Shown: positions 26,506-36,712 of the stretch, piece by piece
How the letters are laid out: each line of letters starts with the position of its first letter
Numbering within the stretch: the stretch's first letter is position 1
Assembly: GCF_031846245.1 (NCBI RefSeq)
Contig: NZ_JAVRIC010000010.1
Span: 1 to 64,000 of the forward strand
From: Banduia mediterranea
GTDB taxonomy: Bacteria; Pseudomonadota; Gammaproteobacteria; Nevskiales; Nevskiaceae
DNA length: 64,000 bases
Direction: 5' to 3'
Position numbers and translations under genes: made by a program
Notes under the pieces: model-generated
Told to the model about the DNA's origin: nothing
The model's input: only the letters and a program-made list of their open reading frames with translations
Database searches by the model: none

Positions 26506-28758
26506 ATGAACCCAGTCATGACGTCGGGGCACGCGGAACAGGCCGCCGCTGCGCGGGATTTGTTGAATGCGTGCGAGCGCGAACCGATTCACGTTCCGGG
26601 CAGCGTGCAGCCGCACGGCGTATTGCTGTGCATGGACGAGAATCTCAGGATCGTCCAGGCCAGCGAAAGTGCCGACATCTGGTTGAGCCACAGCGCCGAT
26701 GCCCTGGTCGGCCGGGAATGTGCCGAGCTGCTGGGCGAATCCGATATGGAGCGTCTGCGAACGGCCAGGGGCAGGGCGGATATCGAGGAAGCACCCCTCT
26801 ACATCGGCGTGCTCACGGCCAATGCGCGCCGCTTCGATGGCGTGCTCCACCGCAACGACCAACTGCTGTATCTCGAACTGGAACCCACCCGGCGCGAACA
26901 GGACATGGGCTTCGGAGGCATCTACCCCCTGGTCCGATCGTTCGTATCGAACCTTCAGAGCGCGAGCTCCGTGGATGCGCTGTGCGAGCTCGCCGCGCAG
27001 GAGACCAAGACCATCACCGGATTTGGCCGCATCCTCGTTTACCGCTTTGACGAGGACGGGCATGGCCAGGTGCTGGCAGAGCGGCGCGACGAATCCTACG
27101 AGTCCTGCCTGGGCATGCTGTTTCCGGCGTCCGATGTGCCACCTCAGGCCCGTGAGCTGTATCTCAGAAATCGCGTGCGTCTGATCGCGGACGCAAATGC
27201 CAGCCCTTCGCCATTGCATCCGCGCGACAACCCGCTGAGCGGCGCGCCTACCGACCTCAGCTTTTCGGGGCTGCGCAGCGTCTCGCCGGTACACATCCAG
27301 TACATGAAGAACATGGACATCCTCGCGTCCATGTCGGTCTCGATCATCGTGCGCGGTCGCCTGTGGGGCCTGATCTCGTGCCATAACGCCGAACCCCGCC
27401 AGGTACCGTTCGATGCCCGCACCGCCTGCGAGCACCTGGGGCAGATCCTGTCGCTGCAGATCGAAGCCAACGAAGAGCGCGCGCAGACCCAGCAGCGGCT
27501 CGAGTTGCGGCGCATTCTGGTCGGACTGCTGTCCGCGATCGCGGATCGCGATGATTTCGTGGCCGGACTGATGTCCAGCCCGACCGATCTGCTGGCGTTC
27601 GCGGGTGCCGGTGGGGCCGCGATCCTGTTCGGCGGCCGTTGCGAGTTATTCGGTGATACCCCCGATGAAGCCGAAGTGCTCAAGCTGGTGGGCTGGTTGT
27701 CCGCCCATTCGTCCAACACGGTGTTCTCGAGCGCCTGTATCGACCGTGATCTTCCGGCCGACGTGGTCCCCATGGGCGACACGGCTGGCGTTATGGCGGT
27801 GTCGATCTCTCAGGTGCACCGCAACTACATCGTCTGGTTCCGACCGAAGGTCCGGCGCACCGTGACCTGGGCCGGCAGGCCGGACAAGACCGCGACAACC
27901 GCCGAGCCAACGATGCTCAGTCCGCGCAACAGCTTCGAGGCCTGGAGCGAGACGCATACGGAGTGCAGCCGCCCCTGGAGCGCCGGCGAGCTTGACGCGG
28001 CGCTGGAACTGCGCAGCGCGATCCTGACGATCGTTCTGCGCCGTGCCGAGGAAATGGCGGCGCTGGCGCATGAGCTGGAGCGCAGCAACCGCGAGCTGGA
28101 GGCGTTCTCGTATTCGGTGTCGCACGACCTGCGCGCACCGCTGCGTCATATCGTCGGCTACGCGGATCTGCTGCGCGAACTCGAAGGTGAGGGCTTGAGC
28201 GATCGAGGGCGTACGTATCTCGCCAACGTCGAGGAATCCGCGACCTTCGCCGGCACGCTGGTGGATGACCTGCTCACATTCTCGCAGATGGGGCGGGCCG
28301 CACTACGACCCACGCAGGTGAATATCCGCGAGCTGGCCGAATCGGTGATCAAGGATCTCGACGCCGAGACAGCGGGCCGTAACGTTCGCTGGGAATTCGG
28401 CGAACTGCCCGTGCTACGCGGCGATCCGGCCTTCCTGCAGATGGTGATGCGCAACCTGCTGTCGAATGCGGTCAAGTATTCGCGAGGGCGGGAGCCGGCC
28501 GTTATCCGTATCGACGGCGAAGACACGGCCACCACCCATGTCGTCCACGTTCGCGACAACGGGGTCGGCTTCAACATGAAGTATGTCGGCAAGCTGTTCG
28601 GGGTGTTTCAACGCCTGCATCGCATGGAGGATTTCGAAGGCACCGGTATCGGGCTCGCCAACGTCCGCAGAATCATCGAACGACATGACGGTCACGTCTG
28701 GGCGGAAGGGGAGACCGGCCACGGTGCGGTTTTTTCATTTGATCTACCCAAACTCTGA
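26506..28758 (+). CDS. bphP: Bacteriophytochrome histidine kinase
   Basis: A 750-aa red/far-red light sensor kinase. Residues ~15-120 are PAS_2, with chromophore-binding Cys23 in NACEREPIHVPGSVQPHG, the bacterial biliverdin-attachment position. GAF is ~140-310 with FPASDVPPQARELYLRNRVR and SPVHIQYMKNM (conserved His). PHY is ~320-500 (ILFGG, and a PRxxF-type WFRPKVRRTVTWAG tongue). The HisKA/HATPase module has H-box FSYSVSHDLRAPLRHIVGYA and G-box EGTGIGLANVRRII. The start is the ATG at 26506. The biliverdin-making heme oxygenase gene is not beside it. The next two genes are its likely phosphorelay partners. Confidence 0.95.
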   Translation: MNPVMTSGHAEQAAAARDLLNACEREPIHVPGSVQPHGVLLCMDENLRIVQASESADIWLSHSADALVGRECAELLGESDMERLRTARGRADIEEAPLYIGVLTANARRFDGVLHRNDQLLYLELEPTRREQDMGFGGIYPLVRSFVSNLQSASSVDALCELAAQETKTITGFGRILVYRFDEDGHGQVLAERRDESYESCLGMLFPASDVPPQARELYLRNRVRLIADANASPSPLHPRDNPLSGAPTDLSFSGLRSVSPVHIQYMKNMDILASMSVSIIVRGRLWGLISCHNAEPRQVPFDARTACEHLGQILSLQIEANEERAQTQQRLELRRILVGLLSAIADRDDFVAGLMSSPTDLLAFAGAGGAAILFGGRCELFGDTPDEAEVLKLVGWLSAHSSNTVFSSACIDRDLPADVVPMGDTAGVMAVSISQVHRNYIVWFRPKVRRTVTWAGRPDKTATTAEPTMLSPRNSFEAWSETHTECSRPWSAGELDAALELRSAILTIVLRRAEEMAALAHELERSNRELEAFSYSVSHDLRAPLRHIVGYADLLRELEGEGLSDRGRTYLANVEESATFAGTLVDDLLTFSQMGRAALRPTQVNIRELAESVIKDLDAETAGRNVRWEFGELPVLRGDPAFLQMVMRNLLSNAVKYSRGREPAVIRIDGEDTATTHVVHVRDNGVGFNMKYVGKLFGVFQRLHRMEDFEGTGIGLANVRRIIERHDGHVWAEGETGHGAVFSFDLPKL

Positions 28759-28765
28759 ACACGTC

Positions 28766-29239
28766 ATGAGCACCTCACTCAAACCCATACTTCTGGTGGA
28801 AGACAATCCCAAGGACCTTGAGCTGACCCTGATCGCGCTCGAGAAGAGCCAGCTTGCCAACGAGGTGGTGATCACGCGAGACGGTGTCGACGCACTGGAC
28901 TACCTGTTCTGCCGCGGCGACTACGAATCCCGTCACAACGGCAATCCGGCGGTCATTCTGCTCGATCTGAAACTGCCACGGCTCGACGGAATCGAGGTGC
29001 TGCAGGTGATCCGCACGACACCGGCGCTCAGAAGCATTCCCGTGGTGATGCTGACCTCCTCGCGCGAGGAGGCCGATCTGTTGCGCAGCTACGAACTGGG
29101 TGTGAACGCCTATGTCGTGAAGCCCGTCGCGTTCGGTGAATTCGTGGAGGCCATCACGGACCTCGGAATCTTCTGGGCGGTGCTCAACGAGCCACCTCCC
29201 GGTTCCGCCCGCGTTGCCCGAAGGAGCGCGCAAAAATGA
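28766..29239 (+). CDS. Single-domain response regulator (phytochrome-associated, Rcp1-like)
   Basis: A 157-aa CheY-like receiver with no output domain. The acidic pocket is LVEDNPKD, the phosphoacceptor Asp is in VILLDLKLPRLDGIEVL, then the conserved Thr/Ser (VMLTSSREEAD) and Lys (AYVVKPVAF). The insertion RGDYESRHNGNPA before the Asp strand is typical of receivers paired with phytochromes (Rcp1/BphR). The ATG at 28766 follows the phytochrome stop by 7 bp, and its stop overlaps the next start (ATGA). It probably relays phosphate from the phytochrome to another protein. Confidence 0.92.
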   Translation: MSTSLKPILLVEDNPKDLELTLIALEKSQLANEVVITRDGVDALDYLFCRGDYESRHNGNPAVILLDLKLPRLDGIEVLQVIRTTPALRSIPVVMLTSSREEADLLRSYELGVNAYVVKPVAFGEFVEAITDLGIFWAVLNEPPPGSARVARRSAQK

Positions 29240-31185
29240 ACCCGCCGGGTCCCGAATCCGAGGGAACCCCAATCCGCATACTGCTGCTTGAAGACAATCG
29301 CCTGGACGCGGACCTGACGCGTCTGCGTCTGGAGAGCCTGCGCATGCCGGTTTCTCTGCATGTGGTCGAGACCGAGGCCGATTTCTGCTGGGCGCTGGAC
29401 GTCGGAGACATCGACATCGTGCTCGCCGATTTCATGTTACCGGCCTTCTCGGGCGCCGAAGCCCTGGCGATTGTCCGCGAACGCTCGCCGGACCTGCCGT
29501 TTGTCGTGGTGTCCGGCGTTCTCGGTGAAGAACACGCCGTCGAGATTCTGAAGAAGGGCGCCACCGACTACGTCGTCAAACAGCGTCTGCAACGTTTACC
29601 GATGGTCGTGGAACGGGCGCTCGCAGAGGCCAAGGAGCGGCGCCAGCGCATCGGCGCAGAACGTGCGCTGGAAACCTCGGAGACCAACTATCGGCGCCTG
29701 GTTGATGCCCTGCGCGACTACGCCGTCATCGGCCTGAACGCCGAAGGGCGGATCAGGAGCCTGAACCGCGCCGCCGAAGATATTCTCGGGTTCTCGCTCC
29801 AAGAGATGAAGGGGCGCCCCGCGAGCCTCTTGTATCAAGGACAGGAAACCGATTGCGGCTCGCTGCACGAATCGCTACAGAACGCCTTGCAGCACGAAAG
29901 CCATTCGGTCGAGTGCTGGATGAAGCGCCGCGGCGGCAGCGAATTCTTCGCCTCGATCGTGACCACGGCGATTCGCAACGACGCGGGCCATGTCGTCGGA
30001 TTTTCGAAGATCATTCGTGACACCACCGAAGCCCGACGCGCGGCCGAAACCCTGGAGGCGGCCAAGGAACAGGCGGAGGCCGCCAACGCGGCCAAGGACC
30101 GCTTCCTGGCGATGCTGTCGCACGAACTGCGCACCCCCCTGACACCGATCCTCGCGGCCGTGCACCTGCTCGACCAGGAATCGGCCCTGCCGGCTTCGCT
30201 CGAAGACGTGCCGCCGATGATTCGCCGCAACGTCGAACTCGAAGCGCGCCTGATCGACGACCTGCTGGACCTCACCAGCATCACCCACAACAAGCTCAGC
30301 CTCACCCTCAAGCCGCTGGACATGGACGCCTGCCTTAACGGAGTCGTGGAAATGGGAAGAGCGGAAGTGCGAGGCAAGCGGCAACAGATGGAAGTCCGCC
30401 TGGAGGCAGAACACTCGCTGGTGTCGGCCGATGCTGGCCGTACCCAGCAGATCATCTGGAATGTGCTCAAGAACGCCATCAAGTTCACCCGGAGCGGTGG
30501 CCGTATCGTGGTTGAATCCTTCAACCCGGACGCCGATCACTACAGCGTATGTATCAGCGACAACGGTATCGGCATCAGCGAAGCCGCGTTGACGCGAATC
30601 TTTTCCGCGTTCGAACAGGCCGATATCTCGATCACCCGCGAGTTCGGCGGACTCGGCCTGGGCCTGGCGATCGCACATGCGCTGGCCTGCAAGCACGGCG
30701 GCGAGCTGATCGCCGAAAGTGCCGGGCCAGGGCGCGGAGCGCGCTTCACGTTCACGCTACCGCTGCTCGATCCGGTGCCAGACGAGACCGAGGGACCGGT
30801 ATCGGTTGACCGTCGCGCCTACGAACGCCCCCTGCGCATCCTGTTGGTGGAAGACAACGAAGACACCAGCCGCGCCATGGCCAGACTGCTCAAGATCCTG
30901 GGTCACGAGGTTTCGCTGGCGAATACCGTGGCCAGCGGCAAACGGCTCGCGCAGACCGGGGTCTTCGATCTCTTGGTCGGTGATATCGGCTTGCCGGACG
31001 GTGATGGCACCGAAGTCGCTCGCGAATTCAAACGCATACAACAAAGGCCCTCGATCGCCATTACCGGCTACGGCATGGACGAAGACATCCTCAAAAGCCA
31101 GGAAGCCGGCTTCACCGCCCACATCACCAAGCCCGTGAACTTCGAGCATCTGAGCGAACTGATCAGCATATTGACCAAATATTGA
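29236..31185 (+). CDS. Hybrid histidine kinase, REC-PAS-HisKA-HATPase-REC
   Basis: A 649-aa soluble protein. The N-terminal receiver (Asp65 in IVLADFMLP) is followed by a PAS domain at ~150-275 (YAVIGLNAEGRIRSLNRAAE), the kinase core with His296 (AMLSHELRTPLTPI), N-box WNVLKNAIKFT and G-box FGGLGLGLAIAHALACKHGG, and a C-terminal receiver with Asp583 (LLVGDIGLPDGDG). It overlaps the single-domain receiver gene by 4 bp, so the three genes form one operon. Two receivers flanking one kinase give it several phosphate inputs and outputs. No DNA-binding domain, so the final output lies elsewhere. Confidence 0.92.
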   Translation: MNPPGPESEGTPIRILLLEDNRLDADLTRLRLESLRMPVSLHVVETEADFCWALDVGDIDIVLADFMLPAFSGAEALAIVRERSPDLPFVVVSGVLGEEHAVEILKKGATDYVVKQRLQRLPMVVERALAEAKERRQRIGAERALETSETNYRRLVDALRDYAVIGLNAEGRIRSLNRAAEDILGFSLQEMKGRPASLLYQGQETDCGSLHESLQNALQHESHSVECWMKRRGGSEFFASIVTTAIRNDAGHVVGFSKIIRDTTEARRAAETLEAAKEQAEAANAAKDRFLAMLSHELRTPLTPILAAVHLLDQESALPASLEDVPPMIRRNVELEARLIDDLLDLTSITHNKLSLTLKPLDMDACLNGVVEMGRAEVRGKRQQMEVRLEAEHSLVSADAGRTQQIIWNVLKNAIKFTRSGGRIVVESFNPDADHYSVCISDNGIGISEAALTRIFSAFEQADISITREFGGLGLGLAIAHALACKHGGELIAESAGPGRGARFTFTLPLLDPVPDETEGPVSVDRRAYERPLRILLVEDNEDTSRAMARLLKILGHEVSLANTVASGKRLAQTGVFDLLVGDIGLPDGDGTEVAREFKRIQQRPSIAITGYGMDEDILKSQEAGFTAHITKPVNFEHLSELISILTKY

Positions 31186-31259
31186 GCCTGCTGAATATCT
31201 GATAAAGCAACCCCGTTTCTGTAATTCCTCGCCGATTCTTCGTTGGTCTCTTGCTCGGT

Positions 31260-31441
31260 TTACTCCATCCTGAGGTAGACCTTACCGCTCACCCGCTCCT
31301 CGGGAATCCCCATCGCCACTGCGGTCACCAGGCGCAGGCAGGCGTCCTCGTTGGGGAAGAGCGCGGCCACGCGTGTGCGCCGCTTGATCTCGCGGTTGAT
31401 GCGTTCCATGCGCTTGAGCAATGGACTGAGCGTGCCGACGT
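31260..31441 (-). pseudogene. IS256-family transposase, C-terminal fragment
   Basis: The - strand translation ends LLKRMERINREIKRRTRVAA, LFPNEDACLRLVTAVAMG, IPEERVSGKVYLRME, stop. This matches the conserved C-terminus of IS256/mutator transposases (E.xNREIKRRTRVVxIFPN...SCLRLV...Y). Only about 58 codons remain and no catalytic DDE residues. The rest of the 434-bp gap between the hybrid kinase and DUF1820 genes holds no convincing gene; a + frame ending near 31580 is unassigned. Confidence 0.7.
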
Positions 31442-31620
31442 CAAGATGCAGGCAGCTTTGGACTTGTCCGCCGCTTTTGGCGAGGCCCGTGCCGATTCCG
31501 CGCGCTCGAAGTCGCGTTTCGCTCAGGGCCCGGCGGATGTCGTGATGCTGGTTGTTCCCGGAAGCTCCTTGCCCGGATAATACATATCCACCTCCTCAGT
31601 CCGGAACGTTCATCGCATCG

Positions 31621-31956
31621 ATGACCAAACAGCGTCTTTACCGAGTCAGCTTCGTGCAGCAGGGCCAGGTCTATGAGCTCTATGCCCGTCAGATCAGTCA
31701 TGGCGGCCTGCTCGGCTTTGTCGAGGTCGAACAGATCATATTCGGCGAAAAATCGAGCGTGGTCGTGGACCCGACCGAGGAACGGCTCAAGTCGGAATTC
31801 GAGAACGTGGAGCGCTTCTACGTGCCGGTGCACCAGATCGTGCGAATCGACGAGGTGAAGACTCAGGGCGCCGCGCGCATCAAGCCGGTGGCCGGTGACT
31901 CATCGAAAGTGACGCCGTTTCCGACGTTCACGCCGGGAGGCGGTCATCAAAAGTAA
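31621..31956 (+). CDS. DUF1820 family protein
   Basis: A 111-aa protein (MTKQRLYRVSFVQQGQVYEL, then ISHGGLLGFVEVEQIIFGEK and VERFYVPVHQIVRIDEVKTQ) that I recognise as the small gammaproteobacterial family DUF1820. The family has no established biochemical role. The sequence suggests a compact beta-rich domain ending in a flexible, basic tail; no signal peptide. It lies 10 bp before the MBL-fold gene on the same strand, so the two are probably co-transcribed. Confidence 0.85.
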   Translation: MTKQRLYRVSFVQQGQVYELYARQISHGGLLGFVEVEQIIFGEKSSVVVDPTEERLKSEFENVERFYVPVHQIVRIDEVKTQGAARIKPVAGDSSKVTPFPTFTPGGGHQK

Positions 31957-31966
31957 GTCGGGACGA

Positions 31967-32728
31967 TTGCGCTTCGCCTTGCTGGGCAGCGGCAGCAAGG
32001 GCAACGCCGCCCTGTTTTCCTGCCGGGACACCCATGTGCTGCTGGACTGCGGATTCTCGGTGCAGGAGTCCACGCGACGTTTGCAGCGGCTCGGCGTGGA
32101 ACCCGAAAGTCTGGCGGCGATCGTGGTCACGCACGAGCATTCCGATCATCTTGGTGGCGTCGCGCGAGTGGCCCGGCGCTACGGTTTGCCGGTGTGGATG
32201 ACGCGCGGAACCCACGCCGTCTGGAATGACGTGGACGTGCCGTGCATCGAACATTTCGATCCGCACACCCCCTTTGCGATCGGTGATCTGGAAATGTCAC
32301 CGTATCCGGTCCCGCATGATGCGCGTGAACCGGCGCAGTTCGTGGTCGGCAACGGTGCGACCTGCATTGGCGTGCTGTCCGATGCGGGCAGCGTCACGCC
32401 GCATATGTGCCGGATGCTGCAGGCCTGTGATTCCTTGTTGATCGAGTTCAATCATGACAGCGCCATGCTCGCCAGCGGGCCGTATCCGGAGTCGCTCAAG
32501 CGCCGGGTCGGTGGCGCCTATGGGCACCTTTCGAACATGCAGGCGGCCGATCTGTTGAGACGCATCGACACTTCGCGCGTGCAGCACGTGGTGTTGACGC
32601 ATCTTTCCGAAAAGAACAACACGCCCGAGCTGGCGCTGACCGCCGGAGCAGAGGCGCTGGGTTGCGAGACGCATTGGCTGGTCGCAGCCGAGCAGGACCA
32701 GGGCCTGGCCTGGCGTGAAATTTCCTGA
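31967..32728 (+). CDS. MBL-fold metallo-hydrolase (YycJ/WalJ-like)
   Basis: A 253-aa metallo-beta-lactamase-fold enzyme. The metal motif is [10 protein letters not shown], with further ligands likely in VPHDA, SDAGSV and [16 protein letters not shown]. The opening [19 protein letters not shown] and the GYSVQ-like strand are typical of the YycJ/WalJ group, described as DNA-processing exonuclease-like enzymes in Gram-positives. The substrate in this lineage is unknown. The only plausible start is the TTG at 31967, after the DUF1820 stop. purL follows after 17 bp. Confidence 0.85.
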   Translation: MRFALLGSGSKGNAALFSCRDTHVLLDCGFSVQESTRRLQRLGVEPESLAAIVVTHEHSDHLGGVARVARRYGLPVWMTRGTHAVWNDVDVPCIEHFDPHTPFAIGDLEMSPYPVPHDAREPAQFVVGNGATCIGVLSDAGSVTPHMCRMLQACDSLLIEFNHDSAMLASGPYPESLKRRVGGAYGHLSNMQAADLLRRIDTSRVQHVVLTHLSEKNNTPELALTAGAEALGCETHWLVAAEQDQGLAWREIS

Positions 32729-32745
32729 GTGACGATCCACCTGAA

Positions 32746-35700
32746 ATGACTGTGCATTTGCTACCGGGCGGACCGGCTCTCTCCAGGTTTCGTATCGATC
32801 GCCTGCGCGAAGCGCTCATCGCACAGGCGCCGGGACTCAGCGGTCTGCGTGTTTCGGAATTTTTCATGGCGACGGCCGCGGACGCCGAACTGGCGGCGGT
32901 CCGGCGTCTGCTGGAAGCGGGTGAAGGCGAATTGCCGGACGGCAGTCTGCGTTTGTTCGTGGTGCCGCGTGTCGGCACGGTGTCCGCGTGGTGCAGCAAG
33001 GCCACCGACATTGCCCGTGTCTGCGGACTGGCCGGCGTGCAGCGCATCGAACGCGGTCGCGTTCTGGTGTTCGAAGGAATCACGGACTTGCCGGCGGTGG
33101 CACATGCCCGGTTGCATGACCCGATGACCGAAAGCCTGGTGTCGGACATCAAGGGTCTGGCCCAGGTATTCGAAACCCCGGAGCGCCGGCCGCTGCGGCA
33201 GGTCGACCTGCTCGGCGGCGGCAAGGACGCCCTGGCGACGGCGAACCGGGACTGGGGCTTGGCGCTGTCTGCCGATGAGATCGACTACCTCGCCGAATAC
33301 TTCGCCGGCGTGGGCCGCAATCCGAGCGACGCCGAATTGATGATGTTCGCGCAGATCAATTCGGAACACTGTCGTCACAAGATCTTCAACGCCGAGTTCA
33401 CAGTGGATGGAGAAACCAAGCCGGACTCGCTGTTCGGCATAATCCGCATGAGTCATGCCGCATCGCCGGACGGTGTGCTTTCGGCCTACAAGGACAATGC
33501 CGCGGTCATCGCAGGCCCGGAAGCGCCGCGCTTCATGCTGGGTTCCGATCGCATCTGGCGGACGCGCCAGGAACCGGCTCACATCCTGATGAAGGTCGAG
33601 ACGCACAACCACCCCACCGGCATTTCGCCGCATGCCGGTGCGGCGACCGGGGCCGGCGGCGAAATTCGCGACGAGGCCGCCACTGGGCGCGGCGGTCGCC
33701 CCAAGGCCGGCCTTTGCGGCTTTTCGGTGTCCAATCTGCGCATCACGGGATTCACCCAGCCCTGGGAGGCGGCGGATTCGCGCCCCCCGCGCATGGCCAC
33801 GGCGCAGCAGATCATGCTGGAGGGCCCGGTCGGCGCGGCGGCCTACAACAACGAATTCGGCCGGCCCAATCTGGCCGGCTATTTCCGCAGCTTCGAGCAG
33901 ACCTTGCCGGACGGCAGCCGTACCGGCTTTCACAAGCCGATCATGATCGCCGGCGGCTACGGCAACATCCGCGACGGGCTGGTCGAAAAGCTCGACGTGC
34001 CGGCCGGCGCGCAGCTGATCGTCTTGGGTGGGCCGGCGATGCTGATCGGCCTGGGCGGCGGTGCCGCCAGCAGCATGACCACCGGCTCCAGCAGCGAGGC
34101 GCTGGATTTCGCCTCGGTGCAGCGCGCCAATCCGGAGCTGGAACGGCGCTGCCAGGAGGTCGTCGACTACTGTGCTTCGCTGGGTGAGGCCAATCCGATT
34201 CTGTCGATTCACGACGTCGGTGCCGGCGGCATTTCCAACGCCCTGCCCGAAATCATCAACGACAACGGTCGTGGCGGACGCATTCGCCTGCGCGCGGTGG
34301 ATATCGCCGACCCTTCGCTCTCGCCGATGGAAATCTGGTGCAACGAATCCCAGGAGCGCTACGTGCTCGCGGTGGACGACGCCGGTCTGGCGGTGCTCGA
34401 CGCGGCCTGCCGGCGCGAGCGCTGTCCGTACGCTGTCGTCGGAACGGCGCTGGCCGAGCGCGTGCTGGTGGTCGAGGATGAACTCGAAGCGCAGGACGCC
34501 GTGAATATGCCGATGTCGGTACTGCTCGGCAAGGCTCCGCAGTTGCAGCGCCAATCGGTGCGCGCCGTCCGTGAACTGCCGGCGCTGAACCGCAGCGCCA
34601 TCCGGCTCGACGAAGCGGTGATTCGGGTATTGCAGCACCCGACCGTGGCGGCCAAGAATTTCCTGATCACGATCGGGGATCGCACGGTCGGTGGATTGAC
34701 GGTGCGTGACCAGATGGTCGGTCCCTGGCAGGTAGCGGTGGCGGATTGCGCCGTGACCGCCAGCAGTTTCGAGGCGGTGACGGGCGAGGCCATGGCCATG
34801 GGCGAGCGTGCGCCGCTGGCGCTGCTGGACGCGCCGGCTTCGGGCCGCATGGCGGTGGCCGAGGCGATCACCAATCTGATGGCGGCGCCGATCGCCAGCC
34901 TCGGCGAGGTCAGGCTGTCCGCAAACTGGATGGCGGCGGCCGGGCTTGGCGATGAGGATGCGCGCCTGTACGACACCGTGCGCGCCGTCGGTGCCGAGCT
35001 GTGCCCGCAACTCGGCATCGCGATTCCGGTGGGCAAGGATTCGCTGTCGATGCGCACCGTCTGGGAGGATGGCGATGCACGCCACATGCAGTTCGCGCCC
35101 CTGTCCCTGATCGTATCCGCCTTTGCGCCGGTGAGCGACGTGCGGCGCAGCCTCACGCCGCAATTGCGCACCGATGCCGGCGACACGGTATTGCTGCTGG
35201 TCGATCTCGGTGCCGGCCAGAACCGTCTGGGTGGCTCGATCCTCGCGCAGGTCTACGGACAGTTCGGCGACCGGGCGCCGGACCTCGATGCGCCGACGCT
35301 GCTGCGCCAGGCCTTTGCCGGAATACAGGCGCTGAACGCCGAAGCTCGCGTACTGGCCTACCACGATCGATCCGACGGCGGTCTGCTCGCCACGCTGATG
35401 GAAATGGCCTTCGCCGGGCATTGCGGGCTCGATGTCGATCTCGCGGACGTCGATGTGCTGGCCACGCTGTTCGCCGAAGAACTGGGGTTTGTGGTGCAGG
35501 TTCGCCGTGCCGACGTATCGGCCATACGCGCGGCCTTTGACGGGCTGAGTGTGCAAGAACTTGGCAGGCCCACGACGGATGGCCGCATCCGCGTTCGCGC
35601 CGGTGGCGCGGTGGTGTTCGAAGGCGCGCGTGAAGACCTGTTCAAGTCCTGGTTCGAAACCAGTTATCGCATGGCGAAGCTGCGCGACGAGCCCGCCTGC

Positions 35701-36591
35701 GTCGACGAGGAATTCGCCGCCGCAGGCCTTGAAGCCGACGGCGGACTCGGCGTGCACCTGGGCTTCGACCCCACCGTCGCGCCGGTATTCCGGACATCCA
35801 CGCCGAGTGTCGGGCGCCGCCCGCGCGTGGCGATCCTGCGTGAACAGGGCGTCAACGGTCAGGTGGAAATGGCATATGCCTTCGATGCCGCCGGCTTCGA
35901 GGCGGTGGACGTGCACATGTCCGATCTGCTGGAAGGTGGGCAGACCCTGGATGACTATGCCGGGCTCGTGGCCTGCGGCGGCTTCTCGTACGGAGACGTG
36001 CTCGGTGCCGGTCGTGGCTGGGCGCGTTCGATACTGTTCAACGAACGCGCGCGCGGCATGTTCCAGTCGTTCTTCGAACAGCCGGATCGCTTCGCGCTGG
36101 GCGTCTGCAATGGTTGCCAGATGTTCGCGGCGCTGGCCGAACTGGTGCCCGGCAGCGAGCACTGGCCGCAGTTCGTGCGCAACCGCTCCGAGCAGTTCGA
36201 AGCGCGCTGGGCGCAGGTTGAAATCGTGGAATCGAAGTCGATCTTCCTGGCCGGCATGGCCGGCTCGCGTCTGCCGATCGCCGTTGCGCACGGGGAGGGC
36301 CGGGCGAAGTTCGCTTCATTCGAACAGCGGACCGCGTTACGGGCGAACGGGCAGGTCGGAATGCGTTATCTGGACGCTGCCGGCGCGGTGGCGAAGAGTT
36401 ATCCGTACAACCCGAATGGCTCGCCGGATGGCCTGACCGGCATCTGCAACGCGGACGGTCGTATCACGGTGATGATGCCGCACCCGGAACGAACCATTGC
36501 CGGCACCGTGGGTTCGTGGTGGCCGAACCGCGAACAGCGATTCACGCCGTGGTTCCGGATGTTCGAAAACGTGCGGGCCTGGGTGGGGTGA
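32746..36591 (+). CDS. purL: Phosphoribosylformylglycinamidine synthase (single-chain)
   Basis: A 1281-aa enzyme catalysing FGAR plus glutamine and ATP to FGAM in purine synthesis. It has the large gammaproteobacterial layout: PurS-like N-terminus, linker and two AIRS-like halves ([20 protein letters not shown] and [20 protein letters not shown] in the first, [14 protein letters not shown] in the second). The C-terminal class I glutaminase has nucleophile Cys1121 in [13 protein letters not shown] and the His/Glu pair in MMPHPERT. The length matches E. coli PurL (~1295 aa). A strong, uninterrupted gene; no regulatory motif was identified before it. Confidence 0.97.
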   Translation: MTVHLLPGGPALSRFRIDRLREALIAQAPGLSGLRVSEFFMATAADAELAAVRRLLEAGEGELPDGSLRLFVVPRVGTVSAWCSKATDIARVCGLAGVQRIERGRVLVFEGITDLPAVAHARLHDPMTESLVSDIKGLAQVFETPERRPLRQVDLLGGGKDALATANRDWGLALSADEIDYLAEYFAGVGRNPSDAELMMFAQINSEHCRHKIFNAEFTVDGETKPDSLFGIIRMSHAASPDGVLSAYKDNAAVIAGPEAPRFMLGSDRIWRTRQEPAHILMKVETHNHPTGISPHAGAATGAGGEIRDEAATGRGGRPKAGLCGFSVSNLRITGFTQPWEAADSRPPRMATAQQIMLEGPVGAAAYNNEFGRPNLAGYFRSFEQTLPDGSRTGFHKPIMIAGGYGNIRDGLVEKLDVPAGAQLIVLGGPAMLIGLGGGAASSMTTGSSSEALDFASVQRANPELERRCQEVVDYCASLGEANPILSIHDVGAGGISNALPEIINDNGRGGRIRLRAVDIADPSLSPMEIWCNESQERYVLAVDDAGLAVLDAACRRERCPYAVVGTALAERVLVVEDELEAQDAVNMPMSVLLGKAPQLQRQSVRAVRELPALNRSAIRLDEAVIRVLQHPTVAAKNFLITIGDRTVGGLTVRDQMVGPWQVAVADCAVTASSFEAVTGEAMAMGERAPLALLDAPASGRMAVAEAITNLMAAPIASLGEVRLSANWMAAAGLGDEDARLYDTVRAVGAELCPQLGIAIPVGKDSLSMRTVWEDGDARHMQFAPLSLIVSAFAPVSDVRRSLTPQLRTDAGDTVLLLVDLGAGQNRLGGSILAQVYGQFGDRAPDLDAPTLLRQAFAGIQALNAEARVLAYHDRSDGGLLATLMEMAFAGHCGLDVDLADVDVLATLFAEELGFVVQVRRADVSAIRAAFDGLSVQELGRPTTDGRIRVRAGGAVVFEGAREDLFKSWFETSYRMAKLRDEPACVDEEFAAAGLEADGGLGVHLGFDPTVAPVFRTSTPSVGRRPRVAILREQGVNGQVEMAYAFDAAGFEAVDVHMSDLLEGGQTLDDYAGLVACGGFSYGDVLGAGRGWARSILFNERARGMFQSFFEQPDRFALGVCNGCQMFAALAELVPGSEHWPQFVRNRSEQFEARWAQVEIVESKSIFLAGMAGSRLPIAVAHGEGRAKFASFEQRTALRANGQVGMRYLDAAGAVAKSYPYNPNGSPDGLTGICNADGRITVMMPHPERTIAGTVGSWWPNREQRFTPWFRMFENVRAWVG

Positions 36592-36712
36592 GCGCGTGAG
36601 GCGCAAGGGGTGGGGGCGACAGGCGTGAAAGCGTGATTGCAGGTGAGGCGTGAGGGGAAAGGCGTCAGGCGTAGAAGCTTGAAAAGCCGCGGCGGTCGGT
36701 GGCCTCACGCCT
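36592..36712. repeat. GCGTGAGG-rich interspersed repeat (purL/mlaA junction)
   Basis: The gap contains several direct and inverted copies of g(c/t)gtgagg(c/g) (gcgtgaggcg, aggtgaggcgtgagggg, cctcacgcctcac). The inverted copy meets the mlaA stop. The same short motif fills the gatA/gatB and gatB/hslO gaps. It probably acts as a REP-like transcript-end element between the convergent purL and mlaA genes. Confidence 0.6.

Noticed and set aside
31441-31580. Small + frame MQAALDLSAAFGEARADSAR before the DUF1820 gene
   Set aside because: Helical-looking, but without a ribosome site or a recognisable family, and adjoining a transposase remnant; probably decayed sequence.
32761-36291. 1176-codon open frame antisense to purL
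   Set aside because: It mirrors the GC-rich codon pattern of purL, has no recognisable domain and is rich in Arg/His/Gly as shadow frames are; purL itself is unambiguous.
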